From NCBI GenBank assembly GCA_021205375.1, contig JAJPXR010000049.1, positions 1 through 6,375 of the forward strand: a stretch of DNA of 6,375 bases, given 5' to 3'. The notes under the pieces are model-generated. The model saw only the letters and a program-made list of their open reading frames with translations. It had not been told where the DNA came from and did not search any database. Position numbers and translations under genes: made by a program. Every line of letters begins with the position of its first letter. Position 1 is the stretch's first letter. Positions 1-5,216 of the stretch are shown one piece after another. This stretch comes from Clostridiales bacterium. Lineage in GTDB: Bacteria; Bacillota; Clostridia; Oscillospirales; Oscillospiraceae.

Positions 1-3
1 ATT

Positions 4-30
4 TGGGGCCAGGTGCTTTACCTGACCCCA
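4..30. repeat. Imperfect hairpin at the left window edge
   Basis: TGGGG (4-8) pairs with CCCCA (26-30), and CAGGT (10-14) pairs with ACCTG (20-24). One C/A mismatch separates the two stems and the loop is 5 nt. Neither side has a convincing T-tract (plus side ACATTTATTA), so this may be a weak terminator for a gene lying to the left or simply an intergenic palindrome. The neighbouring gene is outside the window. Confidence 0.4.
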
Positions 31-44
31 ACATTTATTATAGA

Positions 45-77
45 ACCAAAAAAGAGTGCGCTTTTACGCACTCTTTT
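45..77 (-). terminator. Intrinsic terminator of the CdaR-type regulator gene
   Basis: An 11-bp perfect stem pairs AAAAGAGTGCG (50-60) with CGCACTCTTTT (67-77) around a 6-nt loop. Read on the minus strand it ends in a run of T (complement of the A-run at 48-53). It begins 17 nt after the stop codon of the minus-strand regulator gene, the expected place for its rho-independent terminator. Confidence 0.85.
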
Positions 78-93
78 GGGCGGATTTGTCATT

Positions 94-1185
94 TTACGAG
101 TTGATTCCACGGGATACGAGATATTTCTTGACCATCAGCGCCACCTTGAAGGTGATGGCGTCGTCAAACTCCCGCAGGTCCAGACCGGTGAGCTTTTTGA
201 TCTTCTCCAGCCGGTAAACCAGGGTGTTGCGGTGGACGAAGAGCTTCCGGGCGGTCTCGGAGACGTTCAGGTTGTTCTCGAAGAACTTGTTGATGGTGAA
301 CAGGGTCTCGGAATCCAGCGAGTCGATGGGATTCTTTTTAAAGACCTCCTGCAGGAACATCTCGCACAGGGTAATGGGGAGCTGATAAATCAGGCGGCCA
401 ATGCCCAGGTTATCGTAGTTGATGACGTTGCGCTCGGTGTCGAACACCTTGCCCACCTCGATGGCCATTTGCGCCTCTTTGTAGGACCGGGCCAGGTCCC
501 GCAGGTGCTCGGCCACGGTGCCGATGCCGATGACGATGCGCTGCTTCAGCTCGGTGGAGACGGTCTCCTCGATCTGCTGGGCGGTTTTGATCAGCTCCTT
601 GCCGCTGACGCCCTCCTGGATCTGCTTGACCAGCACCACGTCGTTTTCGTTGACGGAGATGACGAAGTCGTTCTGCCGGTTGGGGAACATAGCCTGGACC
701 GCGTCCAGCAGGGCCACGTCCGCGCTCTCCACGGGCCGGACCAGGAACACCGCCCGGGGCACGTCGGTGGCGAAGTGCAGCTCCTTGGCCCGGATGTAGA
801 TGTCGCCCAGCAGGATGTTGTCGGTGAGGATGTTTTTGACAAAGGCGGTCTTGTCGTATTTTTCCTCGTAATAGCTCTTCACGCCGTTGAGGGCCACTGC
901 CGCCAGGTTGCAGATCAGCTTGGCCTCGTCGTCGTCGCCGCGGACGAACACCGCGTAGTCGAACTGAGCGCTCCAGCCGCTGAGGGATTTGAAGGTTTTT
1001 CCGTCGATGACAACGGTGGAATCCCGGTCGCCGTTCAGCGTTTCCACCGTGTTGGGCCAATGCTCACCAATAATGGGAAGGTCATTGCACGCAATGACAT
1101 TGCCCTCGATGTCGATGACACCGATGGCGCGGTCTGTACTTTCTTTCATTTGCAGTACAATGCTCTGAAACAGTCTGCTGGACAT
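94..1185 (-). CDS. PucR/CdaR-family helix-turn-helix transcriptional regulator
   Basis: This 363-residue cytoplasmic protein is a DNA-binding regulator of the CdaR/PucR type. The C-terminus (about residues 295-355) has the family's helix-turn-helix: NLNVSETARKLFVHRNTLVYRLEKIKKLTG, here split as NLNVSETARKL and FVHRNTLVYRLEKI. Residues about 135-250 fit the degenerate GGDEF-like domain typical of the family (VPRAVFLVR, FVISVNENDVVLVK, RIVIGIGTV). The first ~100 residues look like a PAS-like sensory region (RAIGVIDIEGNVIACND). The ATG at 1185 is preceded by AAGGAGG with a 9-nt spacer. The gene has its own promoter and terminator, so it is probably monocistronic. Known members sense small organic acids or nitrogen compounds and activate adjacent catabolic genes; none are visible here, so the ligand and targets are unknown. 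The family call is firm; equating it with E. coli CdaR would not be. Confidence 0.88.
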   Translation of the reverse strand: MSSRLFQSIVLQMKESTDRAIGVIDIEGNVIACNDLPIIGEHWPNTVETLNGDRDSTVVIDGKTFKSLSGWSAQFDYAVFVRGDDDEAKLICNLAAVALNGVKSYYEEKYDKTAFVKNILTDNILLGDIYIRAKELHFATDVPRAVFLVRPVESADVALLDAVQAMFPNRQNDFVISVNENDVVLVKQIQEGVSGKELIKTAQQIEETVSTELKQRIVIGIGTVAEHLRDLARSYKEAQMAIEVGKVFDTERNVINYDNLGIGRLIYQLPITLCEMFLQEVFKKNPIDSLDSETLFTINKFFENNLNVSETARKLFVHRNTLVYRLEKIKKLTGLDLREFDDAITFKVALMVKKYLVSRGINS

Positions 1186-1203
1186 ACTGCCGCTCCTCCT
1201 TCT

Positions 1204-1225
1204 CAGGTCTTTTTCAGGTCTTTTT
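1204..1225. repeat. Perfect 11-bp tandem duplication in the regulator's leader
   Basis: CAGGTCTTTTT occurs twice head to tail (1204-1214 and 1215-1225). In the minus-strand mRNA this reads AAAAAGACCTG twice, just upstream of the AAGGAGG ribosome binding site. It lies in the predicted 5' UTR. It could be a slippage product or a binding site; the sequence alone does not decide. Confidence 0.8.
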
Positions 1226-1255
1226 TCTGGTCGTTCGCGTTTTTAATCGTCTTTT

Positions 1256-1284
1256 ATTATAGCGGGTTCTCTTCGCAATTTCAA
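1256..1284 (-). promoter_or_regulatory. Sigma-A promoter of the CdaR-type regulator
   Basis: On the minus strand TTGAAA (complement of 1279-1284) is followed after exactly 17 nt by TATAAT (complement of 1256-1261). The predicted start is near 1249, giving a leader of about 64 nt. A 7-bp inverted repeat, CAATTTC at 1276-1282 and GAAATTG at 1308-1314, overlaps the -35. It could be an operator but is weak. Confidence 0.75.
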
Positions 1285-1319
1285 TAGTTTTCTCCAAAAA
1301 TTTTGTGGAAATTGACGAA

Positions 1320-2054
1320 TCACTTTTGAAAGTCGCCGCCTGTTTTCCCCTTGACTTTTCGGACCTCCCCCGCCGTCAGGGGCCGCCACGCTCCGGGCGC
1401 CAGGGCCTCGTCCAGGGCCAGCGCGCCCATAGAGAGGCGCTTCAAATACCGCACCGGTTTGCCGCGGGCGGCCAGCATCCGTTTGACCTGGTGAAACTTT
1501 CCCTCCCGGAGGGTCACAAGGCACCGTTCCGGCCCCAGCCGCTCCAGTCCGGCGCTCTGGCAGACCAGCCCGTCCCCCAGTGTCATCCCGGCGGCGAAGG
1601 CGGCGATGTCGTCCTCGTCCACCGTGCCCTCGGTCTCGGCGTAATAGACCTTGTCCACGTGGGACTTGGGGGCCAGCAGCCGATGGGCCAGCCCTCCGTC
1701 GTCGGTGAGGAGCAGCAGACCCTCGGTGTCCTTGTCCAGCCGCCCCACCGGGCGAAGCTGCTTCCGCCGCAGCTCCGGGGGCAGCAGGTCCAGCACCGTG
1801 GGCTGCCGCCGGTCCTCTGTGGCGGTGAGGACGCCGCCCGGCTTGTTCATCATAATATAGGTATATTTTTGCCAGGCCACCGGCTGGCCCGCCGCCGTCA
1901 GGGAGGACTGCGCCGGGTCCACCTTGGCCTCCGGCTGCTTCACCACGGCCCCGTCCACCGTGACCTGGCCCCGCCGGATCAGGTCTCGGGCCTCCTTCCG
2001 GCTCCACAGACCGGTGTCGGCCAGCAGCTTGTCCAGCCGCAGTTGTTCCGCCAT
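1320..2054 (-). CDS. rsuA: RsuA-type 16S rRNA pseudouridine synthase
   Basis: This 244-residue enzyme converts a uridine of 16S rRNA to pseudouridine (position 516 for E. coli RsuA; the target here is inferred from the family). An N-terminal S4 RNA-binding domain covers about residues 5-50 (LRLDKLLADTGLWSRKEA, GQVTVDG). The synthase domain carries MMNKPGG (68-74), GRLDKDTEGLLLLT (104-117) with the expected catalytic aspartate D107, and EGKFHQVKRML (184-194). That last motif resembles RsuA rather than the RluB/E/F forms. The length is normal for the family. I place the start at 2054, where AAAGGAG sits 6 nt upstream of ATG. An in-frame ATG 38 codons further upstream would add an unrelated extension running through the inverted repeat and the small-RNA promoter region. 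About 134 bp separate it from the downstream regulator gene, with no clear terminator between, so some readthrough is possible. Confidence 0.92.
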   Translation of the reverse strand: MAEQLRLDKLLADTGLWSRKEARDLIRRGQVTVDGAVVKQPEAKVDPAQSSLTAAGQPVAWQKYTYIMMNKPGGVLTATEDRRQPTVLDLLPPELRRKQLRPVGRLDKDTEGLLLLTDDGGLAHRLLAPKSHVDKVYYAETEGTVDEDDIAAFAAGMTLGDGLVCQSAGLERLGPERCLVTLREGKFHQVKRMLAARGKPVRYLKRLSMGALALDEALAPGAWRPLTAGEVRKVKGKTGGDFQK

Positions 2055-2075
2055 TGTGCGCTCCTTTGGTGTCGG

Positions 2076-2102
2076 AGCGGCCAACGTTCCAGATTGGCCG
2101 CT
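2076..2102. repeat. Perfect 9-bp inverted repeat in the rsuA leader
   Basis: AGCGGCCAA (2076-2084) and TTGGCCGCT (2094-2102) are perfect complements separated by 9 nt. The repeat sits 22 bp upstream of the rsuA start codon and 7 bp before the -35 of the divergent small-RNA promoter. No T-tract follows on either strand, so it is not an intrinsic terminator. It could be an operator between the divergent units or a hairpin in the rsuA leader RNA. Confidence 0.8.
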
Positions 2103-2109
2103 GAATCGG

Positions 2110-2138
2110 TTGACAAATCCCCGCATTGGGGGTATAAA
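2110..2138 (+). promoter_or_regulatory. Sigma-A promoter of small RNA copy A, with a dyad in the spacer
   Basis: Perfect -35 TTGACA (2110-2115), 17-nt spacer, -10 TATAAA (2133-2138). The spacer contains a dyad, CCCC (2119-2122) and GGGG (2128-2131). The same arrangement recurs at 6141-6169. The predicted start is around 2145. Confidence 0.8.
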
Positions 2139-2139
2139 A

Positions 2140-2168
2140 AATATAGAAATAAGGGCGTTGCCCGGCAA
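2140..2168 (-). promoter_or_regulatory. Weak candidate promoter for rsuA
   Basis: On the minus strand TTGCCG (complement of 2163-2168) lies 17 nt from TATATT (complement of 2140-2145). It would give an rsuA leader of about 80 nt containing the 9-bp inverted repeat and would oppose the small-RNA transcript. The -35 lies in the conserved RNA stem-loop, so the match may be accidental. I found no better rsuA promoter nearby. Confidence 0.25.
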
Positions 2169-2239
2169 CGGCTGGCCCTTATGAGTCGATTACTGAAGTA
2201 ACCGCCAAGGTTTAGGGTCCAGGGCGGTTACTTCTTTTT
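2145..2239 (+). ncRNA. Predicted structured small RNA, copy A (family not recognised)
   Basis: A near-consensus promoter and an intrinsic terminator bracket about 95 nt with no credible protein; the only ATG frame encodes six residues and is absent from copy B. The 5' half folds as AAGGGC (2151-2156) paired with GCCCTT (2175-2180), enclosing CCG-GCAA-CGG (2162-2171), a GNRA tetraloop hairpin. An alternative pairing GTTGC/GCAAC (2157-2161 with 2165-2169) is possible here but is imperfect in copy B. A 14-nt linker then leads to the terminator stem. Copy B at 6176-6268 shares promoter, hairpin and terminator. Size and layout resemble regulatory RNAs or RNA antitoxins of type I toxin-antitoxin systems, but I see no toxin peptide next to it, so the function is unknown. 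The RNA call rests on architecture and recurrence. Confidence 0.68.
2195..2239 (+). terminator. Intrinsic terminator of small RNA copy A
   Basis: A 12-bp perfect stem pairs GAAGTAACCGCC (2195-2206) with GGCGGTTACTTC (2223-2234), followed directly by TTTTT (2235-2239). The 16-nt loop differs from that of copy B while the stem is almost identical. Confidence 0.9.
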
Positions 2240-2281
2240 GTTATCTGGTGATTTCTTTGCTTAACCATATGTCGAGAAAAC

Positions 2282-2369
2282 CCTCCGCCATCGCCTAAAG
2301 GCGGCGGCCCTCCTCCCCTTTCAGGGCAAGGAGGGGCAAAGCCCCGGAAGTGCCGCTTGACGGCGGAGG
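2282..2369. repeat. GC-rich hairpin repeat, copy A
   Basis: CCTCCGCC (2282-2289) pairs with GGCGGAGG (2362-2369). Inside are CGCC-TAAA-GGCG, a CCTCC/GGAGG stem and GGGGC-AAA-GCCCC. Copy B at the window end is nearly identical except for an internal region around its final inner hairpin. It begins about 40 bp after the small-RNA terminator. Confidence 0.8.
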
Positions 2370-2499
2370 CAAGGGGGGAGAGTGCTTGTCGTTTGGTTTG
2401 CGTTTTTGCTTAAAGAGGAAAATTTGCGGAATGAAATCAACTCAGATAGAGAATGTTTTCCCTTTAACGATTCTTTTCCGCAACTGACCGCCTCTCTCG

Positions 2500-2549
2500 C
2501 CTCCCCTGAAAGGGGAGGGGGACCATGCGAAGCATGGTGGAGGGGTTTT
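2500..2549. repeat. Paired hairpins at the right end of the intergenic element
   Basis: CCTCCCC (2500-2506) pairs with GGGGAGG (2512-2518) around TGAAA. ACCATGC (2522-2528) then pairs with GCATGGT (2532-2538) around GAA, and GGAGGGG plus TTTT close the element. On the minus strand it lies just downstream of the DUF1836 gene, but no T-run follows there, so it is not a standard terminator for that gene. Confidence 0.7.
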
Positions 2550-2553
2550 CTTC

Positions 2554-2577
2554 ATTGCACATTGCTAATTGCTCATT
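2554..2577. repeat. Short heptamer tandem repeat, ATTGCNN x3
   Basis: ATTGCAC, ATTGCTA and ATTGCTC follow each other at 2554-2574, with a partial fourth unit ATT. The array overlaps the last codons of the DUF1836 gene, whose stop codon complement is at 2573-2575. Confidence 0.6.
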
Positions 2578-3085
2578 CTACTCCGTCCGACAGCTCCGCC
2601 AAAATCATCTCGAAATACAGCTTGTGGACAAAGGAGCAGATGGCGTGGTTCAGCAGCGCCTCCTGGGGCGTACTGTCTCCCTCCGACGGCTGCCAGAGGC
2701 CGTTGCCGCCCACCGTCCGGACGGCCTGCTCCATCTGCTGGCAAAAATAGTCGTACCCGGCCTCGATGCTCCCATCCCGGTTCTGCACCGCCAGCAGTTG
2801 CCGCACCTCCGCGATGGACAGGACCTTTTTCAGCAGACAGGTCAAAATCAACTGGGCCAGTTGCTCCCGGCGGTAACGCTTCTTCACCGGCGGAACGATG
2901 ACCTTGAGCTTGACGTAGTTGTTGACCATCGTGTCGGTCACGGCCGTCTCCCCCAGGAAAAACGGGGACAGATAGCCGTTGGTCAGCTCCACCAGTTGAT
3001 CCTTATACAGCTCCAGCGTGGGTAACTGACTGTAGCGCGGGAGGCTGGCCTCCTGCAAGCGCTGCGCAAACGACTTGGTTTCCAT
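2573..3085 (-). CDS. DUF1836 family protein, MerR-like DNA-binding fold predicted
   Basis: This 170-residue protein matches what I know of the DUF1836 family of Firmicutes. The core (about residues 45-100) contains the characteristic VNNYVKLKVIVPPVKKRYRR, followed by EQLAQLILTCLLKKVLSIAEVRQLL. That layout resembles a MerR-type winged helix (helix-turn-helix, basic loop, helical segment), suggesting a small transcription factor; this is inference, since the family's role is not established. No signal peptide or membrane segment is seen. The start at 3085 is supported by AAGGAGG with a 9-nt spacer; an upstream TTG (3121) would add 12 residues and skip the ribosome binding site. A consensus promoter lies at 3139-3166. 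It is divergent from the VanZ-like gene, so it could regulate that gene or itself. Confidence 0.82.
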   Translation of the reverse strand: METKSFAQRLQEASLPRYSQLPTLELYKDQLVELTNGYLSPFFLGETAVTDTMVNNYVKLKVIVPPVKKRYRREQLAQLILTCLLKKVLSIAEVRQLLAVQNRDGSIEAGYDYFCQQMEQAVRTVGGNGLWQPSEGDSTPQEALLNHAICSFVHKLYFEMILAELSDGVE

Positions 3086-3138
3086 TCCGCGGTCCCTCCT
3101 TGTAGAGACAAAAACGTGCAATTCCTGTGAACATCTCC

Positions 3139-3166
3139 ATTATACTGCAAAACTGCCGGTTGTCAA
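3139..3166 (-). promoter_or_regulatory. Consensus sigma-A promoter of the DUF1836 gene
   Basis: On the minus strand a perfect TTGACA (complement of 3161-3166) and a perfect TATAAT (complement of 3139-3144) are 16 nt apart. The predicted start is near 3131, giving a leader of about 45 nt. Confidence 0.85.
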
Positions 3167-3222
3167 TAGTACGCCTCTTTTTGTCACCTTATCCGCCTCA
3201 CCTTGTTATCTAATATGAAACA

Positions 3223-3233
3223 CCATGTCATGG
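3223..3233. promoter_or_regulatory. Small palindrome between divergent genes, possible operator
   Basis: CCATG-T-CATGG is an exact 5-bp dyad in the 293-bp gap between the divergent DUF1836 and VanZ-like genes. It lies upstream of both predicted promoters. It is short enough to occur by chance. Confidence 0.25.
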
Positions 3234-3302
3234 GATGCACTACCTTTTTCACGGTTTATTCACAGAACATTTGCATTTTACCCTTTCTCTTTTCCGCATT
3301 TC

Positions 3303-3311
3303 TGTTATACT
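3303..3311 (+). promoter_or_regulatory. Extended -10 promoter candidate of the VanZ-like gene
   Basis: TGT followed by TATACT (3306-3311) forms an extended -10 box. The -35 position 17 nt upstream (3283-3288, CTTTCT) is poor, which extended -10 promoters tolerate. It would give a leader of about 60 nt. Confidence 0.5.
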
Positions 3312-3378
3312 AAATAGATACTGCGATGAAAAGCCGCATCTGTATGTCCGGCGTTTTATCCGTTGTCAGGAGGATCTC

Positions 3379-4770
3379 ATGGAGCTTCTCTTATCGCTGA
3401 AAACTGTATTTCCGCTGGTCATCGCCCTTTTGGTGGATCTGGTCCTTGTCCTGGCGATCTATCGCCAGTGGCGCAGGCTGCATCAGCCGCTGCAAACCTA
3501 CCAGGGCGTTCTGCTGACCGTTCTCTCCTGCTGGGCGGCGGCAGCGGTGGTCCTGGTGCTGCTGCTTCCCGGCAGCACCTCCAGCCAGGCCAATTTGTAT
3601 TTGTTCAGCACCTTCCGCTCTGCCTGGAACCAGTGGTCGGCGGCGGGGCTGTTGCAGCTTCTGCTGCAATTTGCCCTCTTTTTGCCCCTGGGCCTGGCAG
3701 CCGCCCTGCTGGGGGAGCCGTTTTGCCGTCTGCGCTGGCTGCTGCCGGTCTCCGTCTCCTGCACGGCGACGCTGAGCTGCGTCAAATTCGCCCTGGAGCG
3801 GGGCGGCTTCATCCTGGACGACCTGCTGCTGAACACCCTGGGCGTTCTGACGGGGTTTTTCCTGGGCAGGCTGATTTGGACTGTCTGGCGCAAAGAGCGG
3901 CTGGGGCCGCCGCTGGTCAGGGCGCTGGTGCTGCCGGTTTGCTGTCTGGTGGCGCTGGGCGGCGTCTTTTCCGTGTACTACGGCAGCGAGTTCGGCAACC
4001 TGGCCCTTTCCCCCGCCTACCGGCAGTCTATGGGGGGCGTGACCCTGACGGTGGAGACCACTCTCTCGGAAGAGGAGGGGACCGCCTCGGTCTACCGGAA
4101 CACCATTGCCAATACTGCCCGTCCCGGCGACACCATCGCCTCCCTGCTGGCCACCGAGATGAACCTGGACCTTTCCTCCAAGGTCCTCCAGACCGGCCAG
4201 CAGCGGCAGTTCACGCTGACCGACCAGGAGGGCCGGGAATACGCCTTTTCCATCTCCCTGCGGGACGGAAGCTGGCAGTTTTCCGCCCAGGAGGACGAGG
4301 GCGTCTCCGTCTCCGGCTCGCTGGACAGTGTCCGCTGGCGGTGGGAGAGCTGGCTGACGGAAAACCAACTGCTGGACCGGGCCGCCGTCTACAGCCTGGA
4401 CGAGAGCGGCAGCCTCCGCTGGGACATGAGCGCCCCGGAGGACCTGGCTGCCTACCAGAACGACTTCACCGCCGGGTCGCTGGTCATCACCCTGACCCGT
4501 GGGGACATCCCCGCCCGCATCATCAGCACCATGGCCACCTATCAGTACGTCAAAGAGGCGGAGATCCTCTCTCCCGCCGAAGCCTATCGGATGGTGGAGC
4601 GGGGCCGTTTTTCCTGCGCGCAGCCCCTCCAGTCTGGCGATCAGGTGACTGTCACCGACTGCCAACTGACCTACGCCACCGACTCCAAGGGATATTACCA
4701 ACCGGTCTACGCCTTCTCCTGCACCGTCAATGGGGAGACCGAAACCATCTCTGTTCCCGCATTAAAATAA
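3379..4770 (+). CDS. VanZ-like membrane protein with large extracytoplasmic C-terminal domain
   Basis: The protein has 463 residues from the ATG at 3379, supported by AGGAGG 5 nt upstream; an in-frame upstream ATG at 3235 would add 48 residues and run through the promoter. The N-terminal ~200 residues are hydrophobic, with segments near 8-28, 43-64, 88-112, 120-138, 148-168 and 180-200. QFALFLPLGLAAALL and DDLLLNTLGVLTGFFLGRL (147-165) fit the VanZ-like domain, whose signature is the D-D-x-x-x-N-x-x-G stretch; a KF pair replaces the usual E-x-x-Q region. Residues ~205-463 are soluble and probably outside the membrane. The tail (ILSPAEAYRMVERGRF, YYQPVYAFSCTVNGE) resembles PepSY/YycI-like folds; this is only inference. 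VanZ confers low teicoplanin resistance in enterococci, but chromosomal relatives have mostly unknown roles, and no glycopeptide-resistance genes are here. It is followed by its own terminator. Confidence 0.72.
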   Translation: MELLLSLKTVFPLVIALLVDLVLVLAIYRQWRRLHQPLQTYQGVLLTVLSCWAAAAVVLVLLLPGSTSSQANLYLFSTFRSAWNQWSAAGLLQLLLQFALFLPLGLAAALLGEPFCRLRWLLPVSVSCTATLSCVKFALERGGFILDDLLLNTLGVLTGFFLGRLIWTVWRKERLGPPLVRALVLPVCCLVALGGVFSVYYGSEFGNLALSPAYRQSMGGVTLTVETTLSEEEGTASVYRNTIANTARPGDTIASLLATEMNLDLSSKVLQTGQQRQFTLTDQEGREYAFSISLRDGSWQFSAQEDEGVSVSGSLDSVRWRWESWLTENQLLDRAAVYSLDESGSLRWDMSAPEDLAAYQNDFTAGSLVITLTRGDIPARIISTMATYQYVKEAEILSPAEAYRMVERGRFSCAQPLQSGDQVTVTDCQLTYATDSKGYYQPVYAFSCTVNGETETISVPALK

Positions 4771-4806
4771 AAGGTGCTTTGCATCCAACGAAATGCGACT
4801 TGCGTT

Positions 4807-4858
4807 CCGCCGCCTGACCTGTTTGCTTTGTCGAGCAGGCCGGACGGCGGTGTTTTTT
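4807..4858 (+). terminator. Intrinsic terminator after the VanZ-like gene
   Basis: CCGCCG (4807-4812) pairs with CGGCGG (4845-4850). The stem continues as CTG/CGG (with one G-T pair) and CCTG/CAGG (4818-4821 with 4836-4839), interrupted by two single mismatches. The loop is 14 nt and TGTTTTTTG follows. It starts 36 nt after the stop codon. Confidence 0.88.
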
Positions 4859-5216
4859 GCTCTACAGAGGAGAAAAGGAGGCGTTCACGCTCCTTTGGTT
4901 GCATCGGGGCGCTGCTAAATTTGTGCATTTTTATGCGGTAGTTTCAAGACGGATAAAGGATAAGGGTTGAGACTGTGCAAATCTTTTCCTATTTTGATTC
5001 AAATAAAAAAGAGAAACGGGTTAATTGTCTTTTAATAGGAATCCGTTTGGAAATATACAGTTTCGCCGAACGGTTATTTATAAAGACGTTTAAAAGCGGA
5101 TATACAACGAAAAAATATTTTGTCTTATTTTGGCGCATTTCGTCAAAGGCGGGGGAAGATTGTTACGATGTGCGGAAATTTCGTTGTTTATGTCGCACAA
5201 AAACAATGGAAATTGG
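4859..5216. other. AT-rich gene-free region upstream of spo0A
   Basis: No credible gene is seen here; composition is much more AT-rich than the flanking genes, especially from 4915 on. It holds AAAGGA/TCCTTT with inner GCG/CGC (4874-4896, one bulged G), GCAT-TTTT-ATGC (4925-4936), and a 9-bp stem AAACGGGTT/AATCCGTTT (5014-5022 with 5040-5048, one G-T pair). The last, read on the minus strand, is followed by a T-rich run and so looks like a minus-strand terminator. A weak promoter-like pair, TTGAGA (4967-4972) and TATTTT (4990-4995), 17 nt apart, could start a long spo0A leader. TTGTCTTATTT occurs at 5120-5130 and again at 5217-5227. Confidence 0.5.
5139..5145 (-). promoter_or_regulatory. 0A-box-like site 1 upstream of spo0A
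   Basis: TTCGTCA on the plus strand is TGACGAA on the minus strand, matching the Spo0A binding consensus TGNCGAA known from Bacillus. It lies about 107 bp upstream of the predicted spo0A transcription start. A 7-mer with one free position is expected a few times per window by chance, so it is supported mainly by site 2 and by the gene it precedes. Confidence 0.4.

Larger units (their letters stand above)
2276..2550. repeat. MITE-like intergenic element with near-perfect terminal inverted repeats
   Basis: The left end GAAAACCCTCC (2276-2286) and right end GGAGGGGTTTTC (2539-2550) are inverted repeats differing by one C/G. Between them lie GC-rich hairpins at both ends and a less GC-rich core (2370-2499) in which I see no gene or clear signal. 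No transposase is present and I see no unambiguous target-site duplication. It may instead be two adjacent palindromic repeats rather than one element. The left part recurs at 6289-6375. Confidence 0.5.

Noticed and set aside
13..1287. 424-residue plus-strand frame opposite the CdaR-type regulator
   Set aside because: It is the antisense shadow of a clear gene with domain motifs, terminator and ribosome binding site on the minus strand.
1313..1319. Exact TGACGAA, a 0A-box match upstream of the CdaR-type regulator promoter
   Set aside because: A single site with no partner; about three such matches are expected by chance in a window of this size.
2181..2201. Six-residue frame (MSRLLK) inside small RNA copy A
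   Set aside because: It has no ribosome binding site and is not present in copy B.
2276..2550. CRISPR array or insertion sequence
   Set aside because: The hairpin repeats are not regularly spaced with unique spacers, and no transposase or Cas gene is in the window.
3391..4701. 436-residue minus-strand frame opposite the VanZ-like gene
   Set aside because: It is a GC-driven shadow, rich in Gly, Gln, Arg and Pro, with no domain motif; the plus strand has membrane segments, a ribosome binding site and a terminator.
4829..4835. TGTCGAG as an additional 0A box
   Set aside because: It mismatches the consensus at one position and lies in the loop of the VanZ-like gene's terminator.
5036..5055. 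Sigma-H promoter for spo0A starting at AGGAATC
   Set aside because: No GAAT-type -10 is found at the required distance.
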